Assembly: GCA_009694195.1 (NCBI GenBank) | Contig: SHVQ01000006.1 | Location: 31,263-95,262, forward strand | Reading direction: 5' to 3' | Source of the DNA: Rhodospirillales bacterium | GTDB lineage: Bacteria > Pseudomonadota > Alphaproteobacteria > Rhodospirillales > SHVQ01 | DNA: 64,000 nt | Part shown: one piece after another, positions 35,516-44,832 of the stretch | How the letters are laid out: each line of letters begins with the position of its first letter | Numbering within the stretch: the stretch's first letter is position 1 | Notes under the pieces: generated by a model | Databases searched by the model: none | What the model saw: the letters and a program-made list of their open reading frames with translations, nothing else | Told to the model about the DNA's origin: nothing | Program-made: the position numbers and the translations under genes

Positions 35516-36286
35516 TCACACTTCGAGCACGGCCTTGAGGAAGGCCCGGGTGCGCTCGTTCTTCGGATTGGCGAAGAACTCGGCCGGCCGGCCTTCCTCG
35601 GCGATCCGGCCGTGATCGAAATAACAGACCCGGTCGGCGATCTCCTTCGCGAACCCCATCTGATGGGTGACGATCAGCATCGTGAGGTCGTGCTCGCGGG
35701 CAAGCCGGCGGATCACGCCCAACACCTCGCCCACCAGCTCGGGGTCGAGCGAGGAGGTGACCTCGTCGAACAGCATGATCTTCGGCCGCATGGCCAACGC
35801 GCGTGCGATCGCGACGCGCTGCTGCTGGCCGCCCGAAAGCTCGGCCGGGTAGTTCCCCATCTTGTCCTTGAGGCCCACCATGTCGAGCAGGGATTCGGCG
35901 CGTGCGCGGGCCTCCGGCTCCGTCATTTTCAGCACGGCGACGCAGGGGTCGATGATGTTGCGGATCGCCGTCATGTGGGGGAACAGGTTGAACTGCTGAA
36001 ACACCATTCCGATCTTGGCCCGCATGCGATGCAAGTGCCGCTCGTCCGCCGCGACCAGCGCGTCGCCTTTCCGCATGTGCCAGAGCGGCTCGCCCTCGAC
36101 CTCGACCACGCCGCCGTCGATTCGTTCCAGCGTCATCAGCACGCGGAGAAGCGTCGATTTTCCCGACCCGCTCGGGCCGATGATGGCCACTTTCTCGTTC
36201 GGCTTCACTGCGAACGTCAGCTCGTCCAGCACCGTGAGCGACCCGAACCGCTTGGTCACCTTGTCGAACTCAACCATGGCCGGCAT
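35516..36286 (-). CDS. EhuA-like ABC transporter ATPase (ectoine/amino-acid type)
   Basis: 256 residues. Walker [11 protein letters not shown]-loop [12 protein letters not shown], signature LSGGQQQRV, Walker B IMLFDEV and H-loop VTHQMGF. The long segment [26 protein letters not shown] is characteristic of EhuA (ectoine/hydroxyectoine importer) within the GlnQ-like family. ATG 36286 has GAGGGGG upstream. No EhuB, EhuC or EhuD gene lies next to it: the neighbours are an M24 hydrolase and an amidase, so the permeases are elsewhere or shared. Confidence 0.75.
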   Translation of the reverse strand: MPAMVEFDKVTKRFGSLTVLDELTFAVKPNEKVAIIGPSGSGKSTLLRVLMTLERIDGGVVEVEGEPLWHMRKGDALVAADERHLHRMRAKIGMVFQQFNLFPHMTAIRNIIDPCVAVLKMTEPEARARAESLLDMVGLKDKMGNYPAELSGGQQQRVAIARALAMRPKIMLFDEVTSSLDPELVGEVLGVIRRLAREHDLTMLIVTHQMGFAKEIADRVCYFDHGRIAEEGRPAEFFANPKNERTRAFLKAVLEV

Positions 36287-36319
36287 GTGGGATCCCCCTC
36301 CCAGAGCGTCCGCGGCGTT

Positions 36320-37732
36320 TCAGATCGGCGGGCGGCGGTCGGTCCACGGACGCACGGCCGCGAGAGCCGCGGCGATGCGAAGCACCATCAAGTCGTCGAA
36401 GCGGCGCCCCACGATCTGCAAGGCCGTTGGCAGCCCGTCCGGAGCGAAGCCGGACGGCACGCTCAACGCCGGACATTGAGCCACCATGTTGAACGGGAAA
36501 GTCAACTCGAATCCCCGGTAGAGACCCTGATCATCCATGCCGCTGAAATCCGAGTCGTTCTGCTCGGCGCCCGGCGCCGTCCGCGTCAGGGTCGGGCAGA
36601 GAAGCGCGTCATATTTGGCGAGAATCGCCCTCAAGCGGTTCCAAAGGTTCGTCCGGTGGAACTCGATCTTTTTGAAATCGACGGCGCTCATCTTGAGAGC
36701 GTCCTCGATCCGCTTCACGAGCCAGGGCGTCATCTTGTCCCGCCATTTGGGCAAGTGCTCGGCATGGAGGGCGGCATGGTAGACGGCCCAATAGCGGTTG
36801 CCGACGGCGTCGTCTTCCGGCGTGAGCACGAGGTTGACTTCGTCGACCGTTGCGCCGCACGTCCGCAGGCTATCGACCGCGGCGCGGGTGTTCGCCTCCA
36901 CCTCCGGCGTCACGTTGAAGAAGCCGAGATCACGGCTATAGGCGAGCTTGAGGCCCTTGATGTCGGCCGACGTCGGCACCGGGACATCGATCCCGGGCGA
37001 GATCGAGTTGATGTCGCGTTCGTCCGGGCCCTGGGCCACTTGGAGAAACAGCGCTGCGTCGTCGACCGTGCGCGCAAGGGGCCCAAAGTGGCAGGTCTGG
37101 TCGAAGACGCTCGGGTAGATCTCGAAGGGGATGCGCCCGAAGCTCGGCTTCAGTCCGACCAAGCCACAGCTCGCCGCCGGGGCGCGGACCGATCCGCCCA
37201 TGTCGGACCCTTCGGCGATCGGAACGCAGCCCGATGCGACTGCCGCGCCGGCGCCGCCGGACGAGCCGCCCGGCGTCCGCTCCGGATTCCAGGGATTGCG
37301 CGTCACGCCCCAAAGCTTGCTCTTCGTAAAGGACGAGTGCGCGAATTCGGGCGTCGTCGTCTTGCCGACCATGATGGCCCCGGCGCCGAGCAGGCGCTCG
37401 ACCACGATCGCATCGAAATTCGGAACCCAGTTTTCGCGGACATAGGAGCCCATCGTCGTCCGCTTTCCCTTGGTCGGCGTCACGTCCTTGATCGCGATCG
37501 GGACACCGTGGAGCGGTCCGAGCTTTCCTCCGTTGGTCACCGCCGTCTCGGCTTCGCGTGCCTTGGCGAGCGCTTCCTCCCCGTAGACGAAACAGAAGCA
37601 GTTGAGCTTCGGATTGACCTCGGCGATACGGGCGAGGCTGTTCTCCACCACCTGGACGGGCGAGACCTTGCGCTCTCGGATGAGCTTTGCGAGTGCAAGC
37701 GCGGGCGTGTATGCGAGATCGAGATCGGCCAT
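36320..37732 (-). CDS. Amidase (amidase-signature family)
   Basis: 470 residues. The Ser-cisSer-Lys triad is intact: K82 (AIKD), S157 (PGGSSGG) and S181 (GSDMGGSVR). It is colinear with the second amidase of this window (46527-47948): K82, S157 and S181 have identical numbers in both, which indicates paralogues. Cytoplasmic. It may hydrolyse an amide produced in the nitrogen-compound pathway of this cluster; the substrate is not readable. Confidence 0.85.
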   Translation of the reverse strand: MADLDLAYTPALALAKLIRERKVSPVQVVENSLARIAEVNPKLNCFCFVYGEEALAKAREAETAVTNGGKLGPLHGVPIAIKDVTPTKGKRTTMGSYVRENWVPNFDAIVVERLLGAGAIMVGKTTTPEFAHSSFTKSKLWGVTRNPWNPERTPGGSSGGAGAAVASGCVPIAEGSDMGGSVRAPAASCGLVGLKPSFGRIPFEIYPSVFDQTCHFGPLARTVDDAALFLQVAQGPDERDINSISPGIDVPVPTSADIKGLKLAYSRDLGFFNVTPEVEANTRAAVDSLRTCGATVDEVNLVLTPEDDAVGNRYWAVYHAALHAEHLPKWRDKMTPWLVKRIEDALKMSAVDFKKIEFHRTNLWNRLRAILAKYDALLCPTLTRTAPGAEQNDSDFSGMDDQGLYRGFELTFPFNMVAQCPALSVPSGFAPDGLPTALQIVGRRFDDLMVLRIAAALAAVRPWTDRRPPI

Positions 37733-37792
37733 TGATCCTCCGTGGAGCCCCGACAGAAATCGCCGGGGCGACGCCGTTAGGCGCGTCGGACG

Positions 37793-38731
37793 CTATCCCG
37801 GCCGCGATTCCTCGTGGACGGAGATGCGGTGCATTTCACGACGATATCCCGAATAGTCGTTCAGCGCATAGTGCATGGCGCATCGATTGTCCCAGACGCC
37901 AACGTCGTCCTGAGTCCAACGATACCGGCACGAGAATTCGGGACGGCTTGCGTGCTGCCAGAGAAACTCCAGAAGGGGAAGGCTCTCCTCTTTTGTCATG
38001 CTTGAGAATCGCGTGGCGAAGCCGCGGTTGATGTAAAGGCACTTGCGCTTCGTTTCCGGGTGCGTTCGCACGACCGGATGCTCGGTGCGAATCGTCTCGG
38101 CATGCTTGGCCGTGTCGTACAGGCTTGCGGAAAACTTCCGGTCTTCCTGGGTCGGTACGCGCGTACGCGATACGGATGCGTACCGCGCCGTTTCTCCACC
38201 ATAGATCATCGCGCTGTCGTGCTCGGCCTGCATGCCGTCGAGCATGCGCCGCATGCCCGGGGAGAGCGTTTCATAGGCGAGATACTGATTCGCGAACATC
38301 GTGTCACCGCCGTAGGGCGGAGCTTCCTTGGCGTAGATGACCGCGCACTTGTGGGGCTTGTCGCGGTAGGTCACGTCGGCATGCCAGAATCCGCCGACGT
38401 TGATCGACGTGTCGCTCGCCTCCTTCACGTTGAGGAGGATTTCCGTGTGACTTTCGACGGTCGGCGTCTTGAACGGATAGGCGAAGGGCTCGAGGTCGAC
38501 CTTGCCAAACCGATCGGCGAAGGCCCGATGCTGCTCCGGCCGGAGGGGTTTTTGTTCGGGGAAAAAGATCACCAGGTGGTTGAGGAGCGCTTTATAGATG
38601 TCGGCGAACAGAGAATCGCCGATGGGGCGAGACAGATCGACGCCGAAAATCTGCGCTCCGAGCGCGCCCGCCAGGGGCCGGACCTCGATCTTGACCGCTT
38701 TGCCGGCCCGACGTGCGGCGACTTTTGCCAC
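37793..38731 (-). CDS. TauD/TfdA-family 2-oxoglutarate-dependent dioxygenase
   Basis: 312 residues from GTG 38731, chosen because AAGGAGC lies 8 bases upstream; the frame continues upstream without ribosome site or homology. Fe(II) ligands H117 and D119 (WHADV) and H287 (WDNRCAMHYA), with the 2-oxoglutarate arginine in REMHR near 298-302. The overall pattern is that of taurine dioxygenase. The nearby betaine-type transporter suggests a quaternary amine, sulfonate or similar substrate. Confidence 0.82.
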   Translation of the reverse strand: MAKVAARRAGKAVKIEVRPLAGALGAQIFGVDLSRPIGDSLFADIYKALLNHLVIFFPEQKPLRPEQHRAFADRFGKVDLEPFAYPFKTPTVESHTEILLNVKEASDTSINVGGFWHADVTYRDKPHKCAVIYAKEAPPYGGDTMFANQYLAYETLSPGMRRMLDGMQAEHDSAMIYGGETARYASVSRTRVPTQEDRKFSASLYDTAKHAETIRTEHPVVRTHPETKRKCLYINRGFATRFSSMTKEESLPLLEFLWQHASRPEFSCRYRWTQDDVGVWDNRCAMHYALNDYSGYRREMHRISVHEESRPG

Positions 38732-38832
38732 TTCGGTTGCTCCTTCTGTCTCTGCCGTATCCCCTCTCCCAAGGCTGGGGATGGGCGCCCGTTTTGTCAA
38801 ATACGAGATGCGACGGGCCGAGATAATTTTCC

Positions 38833-39678
38833 CTACATCGCCGGCTTCGAGCCGTCCTTCCCGCCGCCGGCGGCGAAGAGGCGATCGAGCGCGATTGCCA
38901 CCGCCACCACGGCGACGCCGGCTTCGACGCCCTTGCCGATATCGAATTGACTGAGGCCCTCGACGACCCGCGTGCCGAGCCCGGTGGCGCCGATGAGCGA
39001 GGCAATCACCACCATCGACAGCGACATCATAATACATTGGTTGACGCCGACCCAGATGTAGGGGAGCGCGAGGGGAAGCTTGATCTTGAGAAGCAGCTGG
39101 CGGCGCGACGAGCCGAAGGCGACCGCGGCCTCGACGATTTGCGGGTCCACTTCGGCGATGCCGAGAGAGGTGGCTCGAATCGGCGGCGGCAGCGCGAACG
39201 CCATGGTCGCCAGTATGCCGGGTACCGTACCGACGCCAAAGAAGAGGACGGCGGGGATCAGATAGACGAAGGCCGGCGTCGTCTGCATGTAATCGAGCAC
39301 CGGCTCGATGATCGAGCGGGCGAGCCGGCTTTCGGCCGCGAGAATGCCGAGTGGGACGGCGATCCCGAGGGAAAGGCCGGCGGCGATGAGCACGAGCGAC
39401 ACGGTCTGCATGGCCTCACGCCAGAGCTCGAGGTTCCAGATCAACAAGAGCGCGGCCAGAAGAAGTGCGGCCGTGCGAAACCTTCGCTTGAAAAGGGGAA
39501 AGGCGACCAGGAGCGGGATCATCACGTAGGGTGGGAGCCCGCGAAGAGCATCGCGCAACAGCAGTTCCAGTGTGCTCAGCGTCTTGCCGATCACGTCGAA
39601 TATCGGTCCGCCCCTGACGACTAGCCACGCGATCGCGGCATCGATCCAGCTTTCGAGGGGGATCGGAGGGAATTCCAT
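38833..39678 (-). CDS. Glycine betaine/proline-type ABC transporter permease (second)
   Basis: 281 residues from ATG 39678. Several membrane helices and the inner-membrane EAA loop (EAAVAFGSSRRQLLLKIKLPLALPYIWVGVNQ) typical of ProW/OpuAB. It is a diverged paralogue of the next gene (39684-40547), with matching segments such as NQCIMMSLSMVVIASLIGA. The two probably form a heterodimeric channel. The 101-base gap to tauD contains nothing convincing besides an isolated TTGACA. Confidence 0.82.
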   Translation of the reverse strand: MEFPPIPLESWIDAAIAWLVVRGGPIFDVIGKTLSTLELLLRDALRGLPPYVMIPLLVAFPLFKRRFRTAALLLAALLLIWNLELWREAMQTVSLVLIAAGLSLGIAVPLGILAAESRLARSIIEPVLDYMQTTPAFVYLIPAVLFFGVGTVPGILATMAFALPPPIRATSLGIAEVDPQIVEAAVAFGSSRRQLLLKIKLPLALPYIWVGVNQCIMMSLSMVVIASLIGATGLGTRVVEGLSQFDIGKGVEAGVAVVAVAIALDRLFAAGGGKDGSKPAM

Positions 39679-39683
39679 AGCGG

Positions 39684-40547
39684 CTAAGCCTGCTGCATGA
39701 CCGTGTCGCGTCCCCAGCGCCGGGTCAGCCGCGCGGCCGCCCCTTTGGTGATGCGATCGATGAGGATGGCGAGGACGACGACACCGATGCCGGCGACCAA
39801 GCCGCGTCCGGCTTTCACTTCCGAGATCGCCTTCAGGATCTCGGCCCCGAGCCCCCCCGCCCCGATCAGAGACGCAATGATGACCATCGAGAGCGACATC
39901 ATCAGGCATTGATTGACGCCGAGCATGATGGCCGAAAATGCGAGCGGCAGCTTGATCTTGGCGAGGATCTGCCAGCGCGTCGAGCCGAAGGCTTCGGCGG
40001 CTTCCACCATGCGCGGGTCGACCTGGCCGATGCCGACCGCCGTGAGCCGCGTCGGTGGCGGCACCGCCAGCGTCATCGTCGCAAACACGGCCGGGGCGAC
40101 GTCGAGACCGAGGATGGCGACTGCCGGAATCAAGTAGACGAAGCGGGGCATCGTCTGCAGAAAATCCAAAATCGGCGCCATGACGCTGTTGACGACGCGG
40201 CTCTCGGCCATCGCGATCCCGAGTGGAATCGCGACGACGAGCGACATCAGCGTCCCCGTCAGCACGAGACTGAGGGTCTGGGCCGTGGCGCCCCAAAGGC
40301 CCTGGTTCCAGAGCAAGCCGAGTCCGAGGAGACCGAAGATCGCGATGCCGGGTCCGGCAAACCGCCACGCGACAATCGCGACGCCGATGATCCATGCAGG
40401 TGCCGGCAAGGACTGGAACAGCCAGAAAAATGCTCCGTTGAGGGAGAGCGTTATCCAAATGAACGTAATGACGAGGGGCTTAAGATAGGTCCCAACAAAA
40501 GCGACAAGTTGTTCCGCCGCTCCTCCGATGGGGATTTTCGTGATCAT
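39684..40547 (-). CDS. Glycine betaine/proline-type ABC transporter permease (first)
   Basis: 287 residues, about six to seven membrane helices, EAA loop EAAEAFGSTRWQILAKIKLPLA followed by NQCLMMSLSMVIIASLIGAGGLG, the ProW/OpuAB signature. It starts 18 bases after the ATPase gene on the same strand and is followed after 5 bases by its paralogue. Part of the four-gene importer 42601-38833. Confidence 0.85.
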   Translation of the reverse strand: MITKIPIGGAAEQLVAFVGTYLKPLVITFIWITLSLNGAFFWLFQSLPAPAWIIGVAIVAWRFAGPGIAIFGLLGLGLLWNQGLWGATAQTLSLVLTGTLMSLVVAIPLGIAMAESRVVNSVMAPILDFLQTMPRFVYLIPAVAILGLDVAPAVFATMTLAVPPPTRLTAVGIGQVDPRMVEAAEAFGSTRWQILAKIKLPLAFSAIMLGVNQCLMMSLSMVIIASLIGAGGLGAEILKAISEVKAGRGLVAGIGVVVLAILIDRITKGAAARLTRRWGRDTVMQQA

Positions 40548-40565
40548 TGCTCGCCCCTGCGGATA

Positions 40566-41615
40566 TTATCCCGCGCTCGCCTGAATGGCGCGCAGCAGGC
40601 CGCGCGGCGTGACGATGCCGACGGGCCGGTTTTCTCCGTCCACGACGACAATGGTTTTTTCCGATTGAGCGGCGAGAGCAATGACGCTCGCAACGTCCGC
40701 TTCCAGACGGACCCTCGTGCAGTCTGCGAGGCTGACACTCGATGCTCCCGCGGCCGGGCTCCAGGGGTCCATCACCTTCTCCGCGGTCAAGAACTTCAGG
40801 CGCGAGATGCCCTTCACGAACTCGGCAACGTAATCGTCGGCCGGATGAAGCACGATGTCCTCCGGCGGGCCCATCTGAATGAGGCGGCCATCGCGCATGA
40901 TCGCGATCCGATGGCCGAGGCGGATCGCCTCGTCGAGATCGTGCGTGATGAAAAGCGTCGTCTTCTTGACGACGCCCGCGAGGGCGATGAACTCGTCCTG
41001 CAGTTGGCGGCGGATCAGGGGATCGAGCGCGCTGAACGGCTCATCCATTAAAAGGATATCCGGATCGGCGGCCAAAGCCCGCGCGAGCCCGACCCGCTGC
41101 TGCATCCCGCCGGACAATTCGTGCGGGTAGCGGCTCTCCCACCCGGCGAGCCTGACGAGCGCGAGCTTCTCGGCGGCCATTGCCCAGCGGCGCTTGCGGT
41201 CCATTCCGCGGACTTCGAGGCCGTAAGCGACGTTGTCGCGCACCGAGCGGTGAGGAAACAAGGCCATGTGCTGGAACACCATGCCGATTTTCTCCGCCCG
41301 CAAGCGGCGCAACTCGTTTGCCGACTTGGCGTTGATATCCTCGCCGTGGATGAGGACATGTCCGGAGGTCGGTTCGATCAGGCGGTTGATGTGACGGACG
41401 AGGGTCGACTTGCCGCTCCCCGAGAGCCCCATGATGCAGAAGATTTCGCCGACTTCGATTGCGAAGGATGCATCGGCAACGCCGATCACGCAGCCGAACC
41501 GCTTGGCAACCTCATCCTTGCCCAGGCCTTCCCGCGCGATCGCGGCAAAGGCTTCGCGGGCCTTATCGCCGAAGATCTTCCAAACGTGGCGGCATTCGAC
41601 GGCAGGTTCAGGCAT
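40566..41615 (-). CDS. Glycine betaine/proline-type ABC transporter ATPase (ProV-like)
   Basis: 349 residues. Walker A GLSGSGKST, Q-loop VFQHMALFPH, signature LSGGMQQRV, Walker B ILLMDEP and H-loop ITHDLDEA. The N-terminal helical extension before the Walker A (residues 15-45) and the C-terminal CBS-like region (about 275-345: EKTIVVVDGENRPVGIVTPRGLL) are both ProV/OpuAA hallmarks; CBS domains of this family sense ionic strength. Confidence 0.87.
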   Translation of the reverse strand: MPEPAVECRHVWKIFGDKAREAFAAIAREGLGKDEVAKRFGCVIGVADASFAIEVGEIFCIMGLSGSGKSTLVRHINRLIEPTSGHVLIHGEDINAKSANELRRLRAEKIGMVFQHMALFPHRSVRDNVAYGLEVRGMDRKRRWAMAAEKLALVRLAGWESRYPHELSGGMQQRVGLARALAADPDILLMDEPFSALDPLIRRQLQDEFIALAGVVKKTTLFITHDLDEAIRLGHRIAIMRDGRLIQMGPPEDIVLHPADDYVAEFVKGISRLKFLTAEKVMDPWSPAAGASSVSLADCTRVRLEADVASVIALAAQSEKTIVVVDGENRPVGIVTPRGLLRAIQASAG

Positions 41616-41631
41616 GGCGGTTCGGGCGGAA

Positions 41632-41671
41632 AGGCTCCCCGGTCGCGCGGGTAAGGCGGATCGGGGAGCCT
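41632..41671 (-). promoter_or_regulatory. Strong intercistronic hairpin between binding-protein and ATPase genes
   Basis: A 10-bp perfect stem (AGGCTCCCCG at 41632-41641 with CGGGGAGCCT at 41662-41671) and a 20-base loop, followed on the minus strand by TTTCC. It lies after the substrate-binding protein gene and before the ATPase gene in the direction of transcription, the usual place for a partial terminator or 3'-stabilising hairpin that gives more binding protein than membrane complex. Confidence 0.6.
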
Positions 41672-41704
41672 CTCGAACGAAGGCCCGGGATCAAGATGCA
41701 GGGC

Positions 41705-42601
41705 TTACTTCAAATTTGACGGCTGAGTCAGTCCCGCCCCAAGATCGTTCAGGAGATACCAGACGAGCTCCGGCTGCTGATCCATGAGGCGCTTGGCCGC
41801 CTGCTCGGCACTTATCTTGTCGTTCTCCATCCACACCAGCATCTGAGAAACCTTCTCCGACGTCAGCGTATATCGGGCCAGGAGGGTGGTCGCGCGCGGG
41901 AAGTCCGTGCGGAAGCCCTTCCGCACGATGTGGTAGTCCTGGGAATCTTTATAGATGCCCTTGTTGTCGGAGAGGAACTTCACGCTGTACAGGGCGCACA
42001 GATAATGGGGGCACCAGGAGGTGATGATGATCGGCTCTTTCTTATCGTACGCCGCCTTGAAGGCCGCATCCTTCGCCGTTCCGCTCGAGGCCACGAGCTC
42101 GAAATCGAGGCCGTATTGCTCGATCGCCTTCTTCGCCTGCGCCATGACGCCGGAGCCGGCATCGATCCCGATGATCTTGCCGCCGAACATCTTGCGCACG
42201 TCCGGCTTCTTCAGCTCTTCGATGCTGTTGACGGCGACGTAGCCGGGAACCGCGAGGCCGCCCGGCACCGGGCCGTATGAGACGGAGAGGATGTCGAGAT
42301 TATCCCCGTGCTTGTTCAGGTATGAATCCTGCCCGGGGAGATAGGCGCTCGACCAGATCTCCGCCTGGCCGGTGCCGATCGCCTGGTAGGCGAGGCCGGT
42401 GTCGAGCAGCTTCATTTCGACCTCGTAGCCCGCTTTCTCCAGGAGAAACTTTCCCATGTACGTGACCACCAGGCCGGACGCCCACGGCCCGTGCGTCCAA
42501 ATGATTTTCTTCTTGCCGAGCGCGGGCGGCTCCGCGGCGCCGGCGGGAATGGCGGCGAGCATCGTCAACAGAGCCGCGACGGCCAAAAGGGTCTTTCGCA
42601 T
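41705..42601 (-). CDS. Glycine betaine/proline-type ABC substrate-binding protein (ProX/OpuAC-like)
   Basis: 298 residues with a signal peptide (LLAVAALLTMLAAIPAGAA, cleavage near 22). OpuAC fold: WTHGPWASGLVVTYMGKFLL near the N-terminus, TGQAEIWSSAYLPGQ, and late WYLLNDLG. Trp/Tyr-rich segments could form the aromatic box for a quaternary amine, but the ligand is not proven. GGGAGG precedes the ATG, first gene of the importer operon. Confidence 0.85.
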   Translation of the reverse strand: MRKTLLAVAALLTMLAAIPAGAAEPPALGKKKIIWTHGPWASGLVVTYMGKFLLEKAGYEVEMKLLDTGLAYQAIGTGQAEIWSSAYLPGQDSYLNKHGDNLDILSVSYGPVPGGLAVPGYVAVNSIEELKKPDVRKMFGGKIIGIDAGSGVMAQAKKAIEQYGLDFELVASSGTAKDAAFKAAYDKKEPIIITSWCPHYLCALYSVKFLSDNKGIYKDSQDYHIVRKGFRTDFPRATTLLARYTLTSEKVSQMLVWMENDKISAEQAAKRLMDQQPELVWYLLNDLGAGLTQPSNLK

Positions 42602-42690
42602 CGTTCTATCCTCCCAAGGTTAGGTCGATCTTCTACGCCTTTACTGCGGGGATCTTAAGCAAGTCGGCACCTTAATCGAACAACAAAAAA

Positions 42691-44832
42691 TTAGGCCGGT
42701 TTGGCGTTTCGAAGCACGACCAATGCGTCGACCGCGCTCACCCCTTGACCCTGGTCGAGCACGACGAGGGGGTTGATCTCGATCTGCTCGATGTCCGGAT
42801 CGGCGGCCAAGGACGAGAACGTCATCAGCACGTGGCGCAAGGCCGCAAGATCGGCTGGCCCCCGCCCGCGCGTCGCGCCGAGAATGGCTCCGACGCCTAA
42901 GCTTTCGATCATCCGGTCGACCGTTGCCGCATCGAGGGGCGGCAGGCGGAACGCAACTTGTCTCATGGCTTCGGCCAGGAGCCCGCCGAGACCGCACATG
43001 ACCACAGGACCGAACTGGGGCGTCCTCGTGATCCCTGCGATGACCTCGGCGCGCCCGCGCACCATCGCCTGCACGATGAAGCCGTCGAGCTTGGCCTCAG
43101 GTGCCGCTGCGCGGACGGCGGTCCGGATGCGCCCGACCGCGGCGCGGACGGCGGCGGCATTGCCGAGATCGAGCGCGACGCCGCCGACGTCGGATTTGTG
43201 GGCAATTTCGGCCGACACGATCTTGACGGCCACGGGGTAGCCGATGCGCTCGGCCGCATGAGCCGCTTCATCTTCATCGGCGACGAGCGCTTCCGGCGGC
43301 GCGGCAATTCCCCAGTGGGCGAGCAGCCGCCGGGACTCGACCTCGGAGAGCGCTTGATCGCCACGGCGGCGGGCTTCAGCGATCAAGGCCCGGCTTGCCG
43401 CAGGCACGGCTAACGGACTGGCGTGGGGGGACGGCGCCAATTGGCCCCGGTGCTCAAAGACCGTTTGTTGCGCCTGCAAGGCGCGGACGGCGGAACCGAT
43501 CGTCGGGAACACGGGGACGGTTTGCTTCGCGAGGAGCTGGGCCCACGGGTCCAGCAACGCCCGCGGGCCGTACAACCAAGCCGCCGCGGGTTTCTTCGAT
43601 GTCTCGAGCGCTTGCCGGATTACGCTAGGATCGAACTCGCTGCCGCCGCCGCTGAACGCGCCGAACACCATGACCGAGGCATCGACGCCCGGATCGGCGA
43701 GGACCGCGTCGGCAATCTCGCCGATCGCGCGATTGGTTCCCACCGCTTGCATGGCCGGCCAGATGTCCAACGGGTTCTCAGACCCTGCGGGGACCGGGCT
43801 TAGCGTACTCACGCGAGCGATCGTTTCTTTTGAAAACGTCGCGACGTCGAGGCCGGCGCGGTCGATGTGATCGACGGCGAGGACTCCGGCGCCTCCGGAC
43901 GTGGTCAACACGGCGATGCGCCGCGCGGATGAAGCTCCGCGCCACAGCGCGAGCGCCCTTGCCACGTCGATGAGCTCCGAAAACTCGTCGACCAGGACGA
44001 TTCCCGCCTGTTCGAACACGCCCCGCGTGACCCGGCCGTCCGCCGCCAAATTGGCGGTGTGGGACAGGCTCGCGCGTGCGCCGGCTTCGGACCCGCCGGC
44101 CGTGACGGCGACGATCGGCTTCCGGCGTACCAGCTCCCGGCAAAGTCGTATGAAACGCTCGCCGTTTTTAAAGCCTTCGAGATAAAGCGCGATGACCTCG
44201 GTCGCGGAATCCTCGGCCAGGTATTCGACGACATCGGCGATGTCGACGTCGCTCGCGTTCCCGAGTGTCGCGACCTTGCTCACGCCGAGCTCCGGAATGT
44301 CCATGATCTGGTTGAGGAACGCGGCGGCAAAGATGCCGGTCTGGCCCACGATCGCGAGCGGCCCCGGGCGCACGCCCGAAAGATCGACGAAGGACGCCAG
44401 CAGGTTGACGCCCGTATTCACCAGGCCGTTACAGTTGGGTCCCCAAATGCGTGTTTTCGTGCCCGCGACGGCATCCAGAATTGCGTCTTGCAGCCGCTTG
44501 CCCTCCGGTCCGATCTCGGCAAAACCGGCGGACGCGATCAAGACCGCGGGCACGCCCTTTTCGACGCACGCCCTGACGGCCTCCGGCACATGCGGGGCCG
44601 GGAGGAGCACGATCGCGAGATCGACAGGACCTTCGATTTCCGAGACCGAGCGCCGGCACGGGACTCCGCAGATTTCGGTTGCGTGAGGATTGATCGGAAA
44701 GACTTGCCCTCGGAAGATGCGCGCAAGGTTCGCCACTTGTTGGTATCCCGCTTTGCCCGGCGAGCGCGACGCGCCGATCACGGCAACGCTGCGTGGTTCA
44801 AAGAATGGCTTGATGGAGGCGCCGGGCTTCAC
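42691..44832 (-). CDS. NDP-forming acyl-CoA synthetase (fused alpha-beta)
   Basis: 713 residues from GTG 44832, whose GTGA overlaps the stop of the DUF35 gene; the longer upstream frame is a shadow of that gene. N-terminal CoA-binding domain (SVAVIGASRSPGKAGYQQ), succinyl-CoA synthetase-like flavodoxin domain with the phosphohistidine loop (SLSHTANLAADG), then a C-terminal ATP-grasp domain (about 490-705: YPVAVKIVSAEIAHKSDVGG, EIEINPLVV-like QIEINPLVV). It activates a carboxylic acid to its CoA thioester. Operon with the DUF35 and thiolase-like genes. Confidence 0.85.
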   Translation of the reverse strand: MKPGASIKPFFEPRSVAVIGASRSPGKAGYQQVANLARIFRGQVFPINPHATEICGVPCRRSVSEIEGPVDLAIVLLPAPHVPEAVRACVEKGVPAVLIASAGFAEIGPEGKRLQDAILDAVAGTKTRIWGPNCNGLVNTGVNLLASFVDLSGVRPGPLAIVGQTGIFAAAFLNQIMDIPELGVSKVATLGNASDVDIADVVEYLAEDSATEVIALYLEGFKNGERFIRLCRELVRRKPIVAVTAGGSEAGARASLSHTANLAADGRVTRGVFEQAGIVLVDEFSELIDVARALALWRGASSARRIAVLTTSGGAGVLAVDHIDRAGLDVATFSKETIARVSTLSPVPAGSENPLDIWPAMQAVGTNRAIGEIADAVLADPGVDASVMVFGAFSGGGSEFDPSVIRQALETSKKPAAAWLYGPRALLDPWAQLLAKQTVPVFPTIGSAVRALQAQQTVFEHRGQLAPSPHASPLAVPAASRALIAEARRRGDQALSEVESRRLLAHWGIAAPPEALVADEDEAAHAAERIGYPVAVKIVSAEIAHKSDVGGVALDLGNAAAVRAAVGRIRTAVRAAAPEAKLDGFIVQAMVRGRAEVIAGITRTPQFGPVVMCGLGGLLAEAMRQVAFRLPPLDAATVDRMIESLGVGAILGATRGRGPADLAALRHVLMTFSSLAADPDIEQIEINPLVVLDQGQGVSAVDALVVLRNAKPA

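Noticed and set aside
35612..37735. 707-codon plus-strand frame across the EhuA-like and amidase genes
   Set aside because: It covers two well-supported minus-strand genes and shows no motif.
38791..38800. TTGACA as a -35 box for the TauD-type gene on the minus strand
   Set aside because: No acceptable -10 hexamer occurs at 16-18 bases from it.
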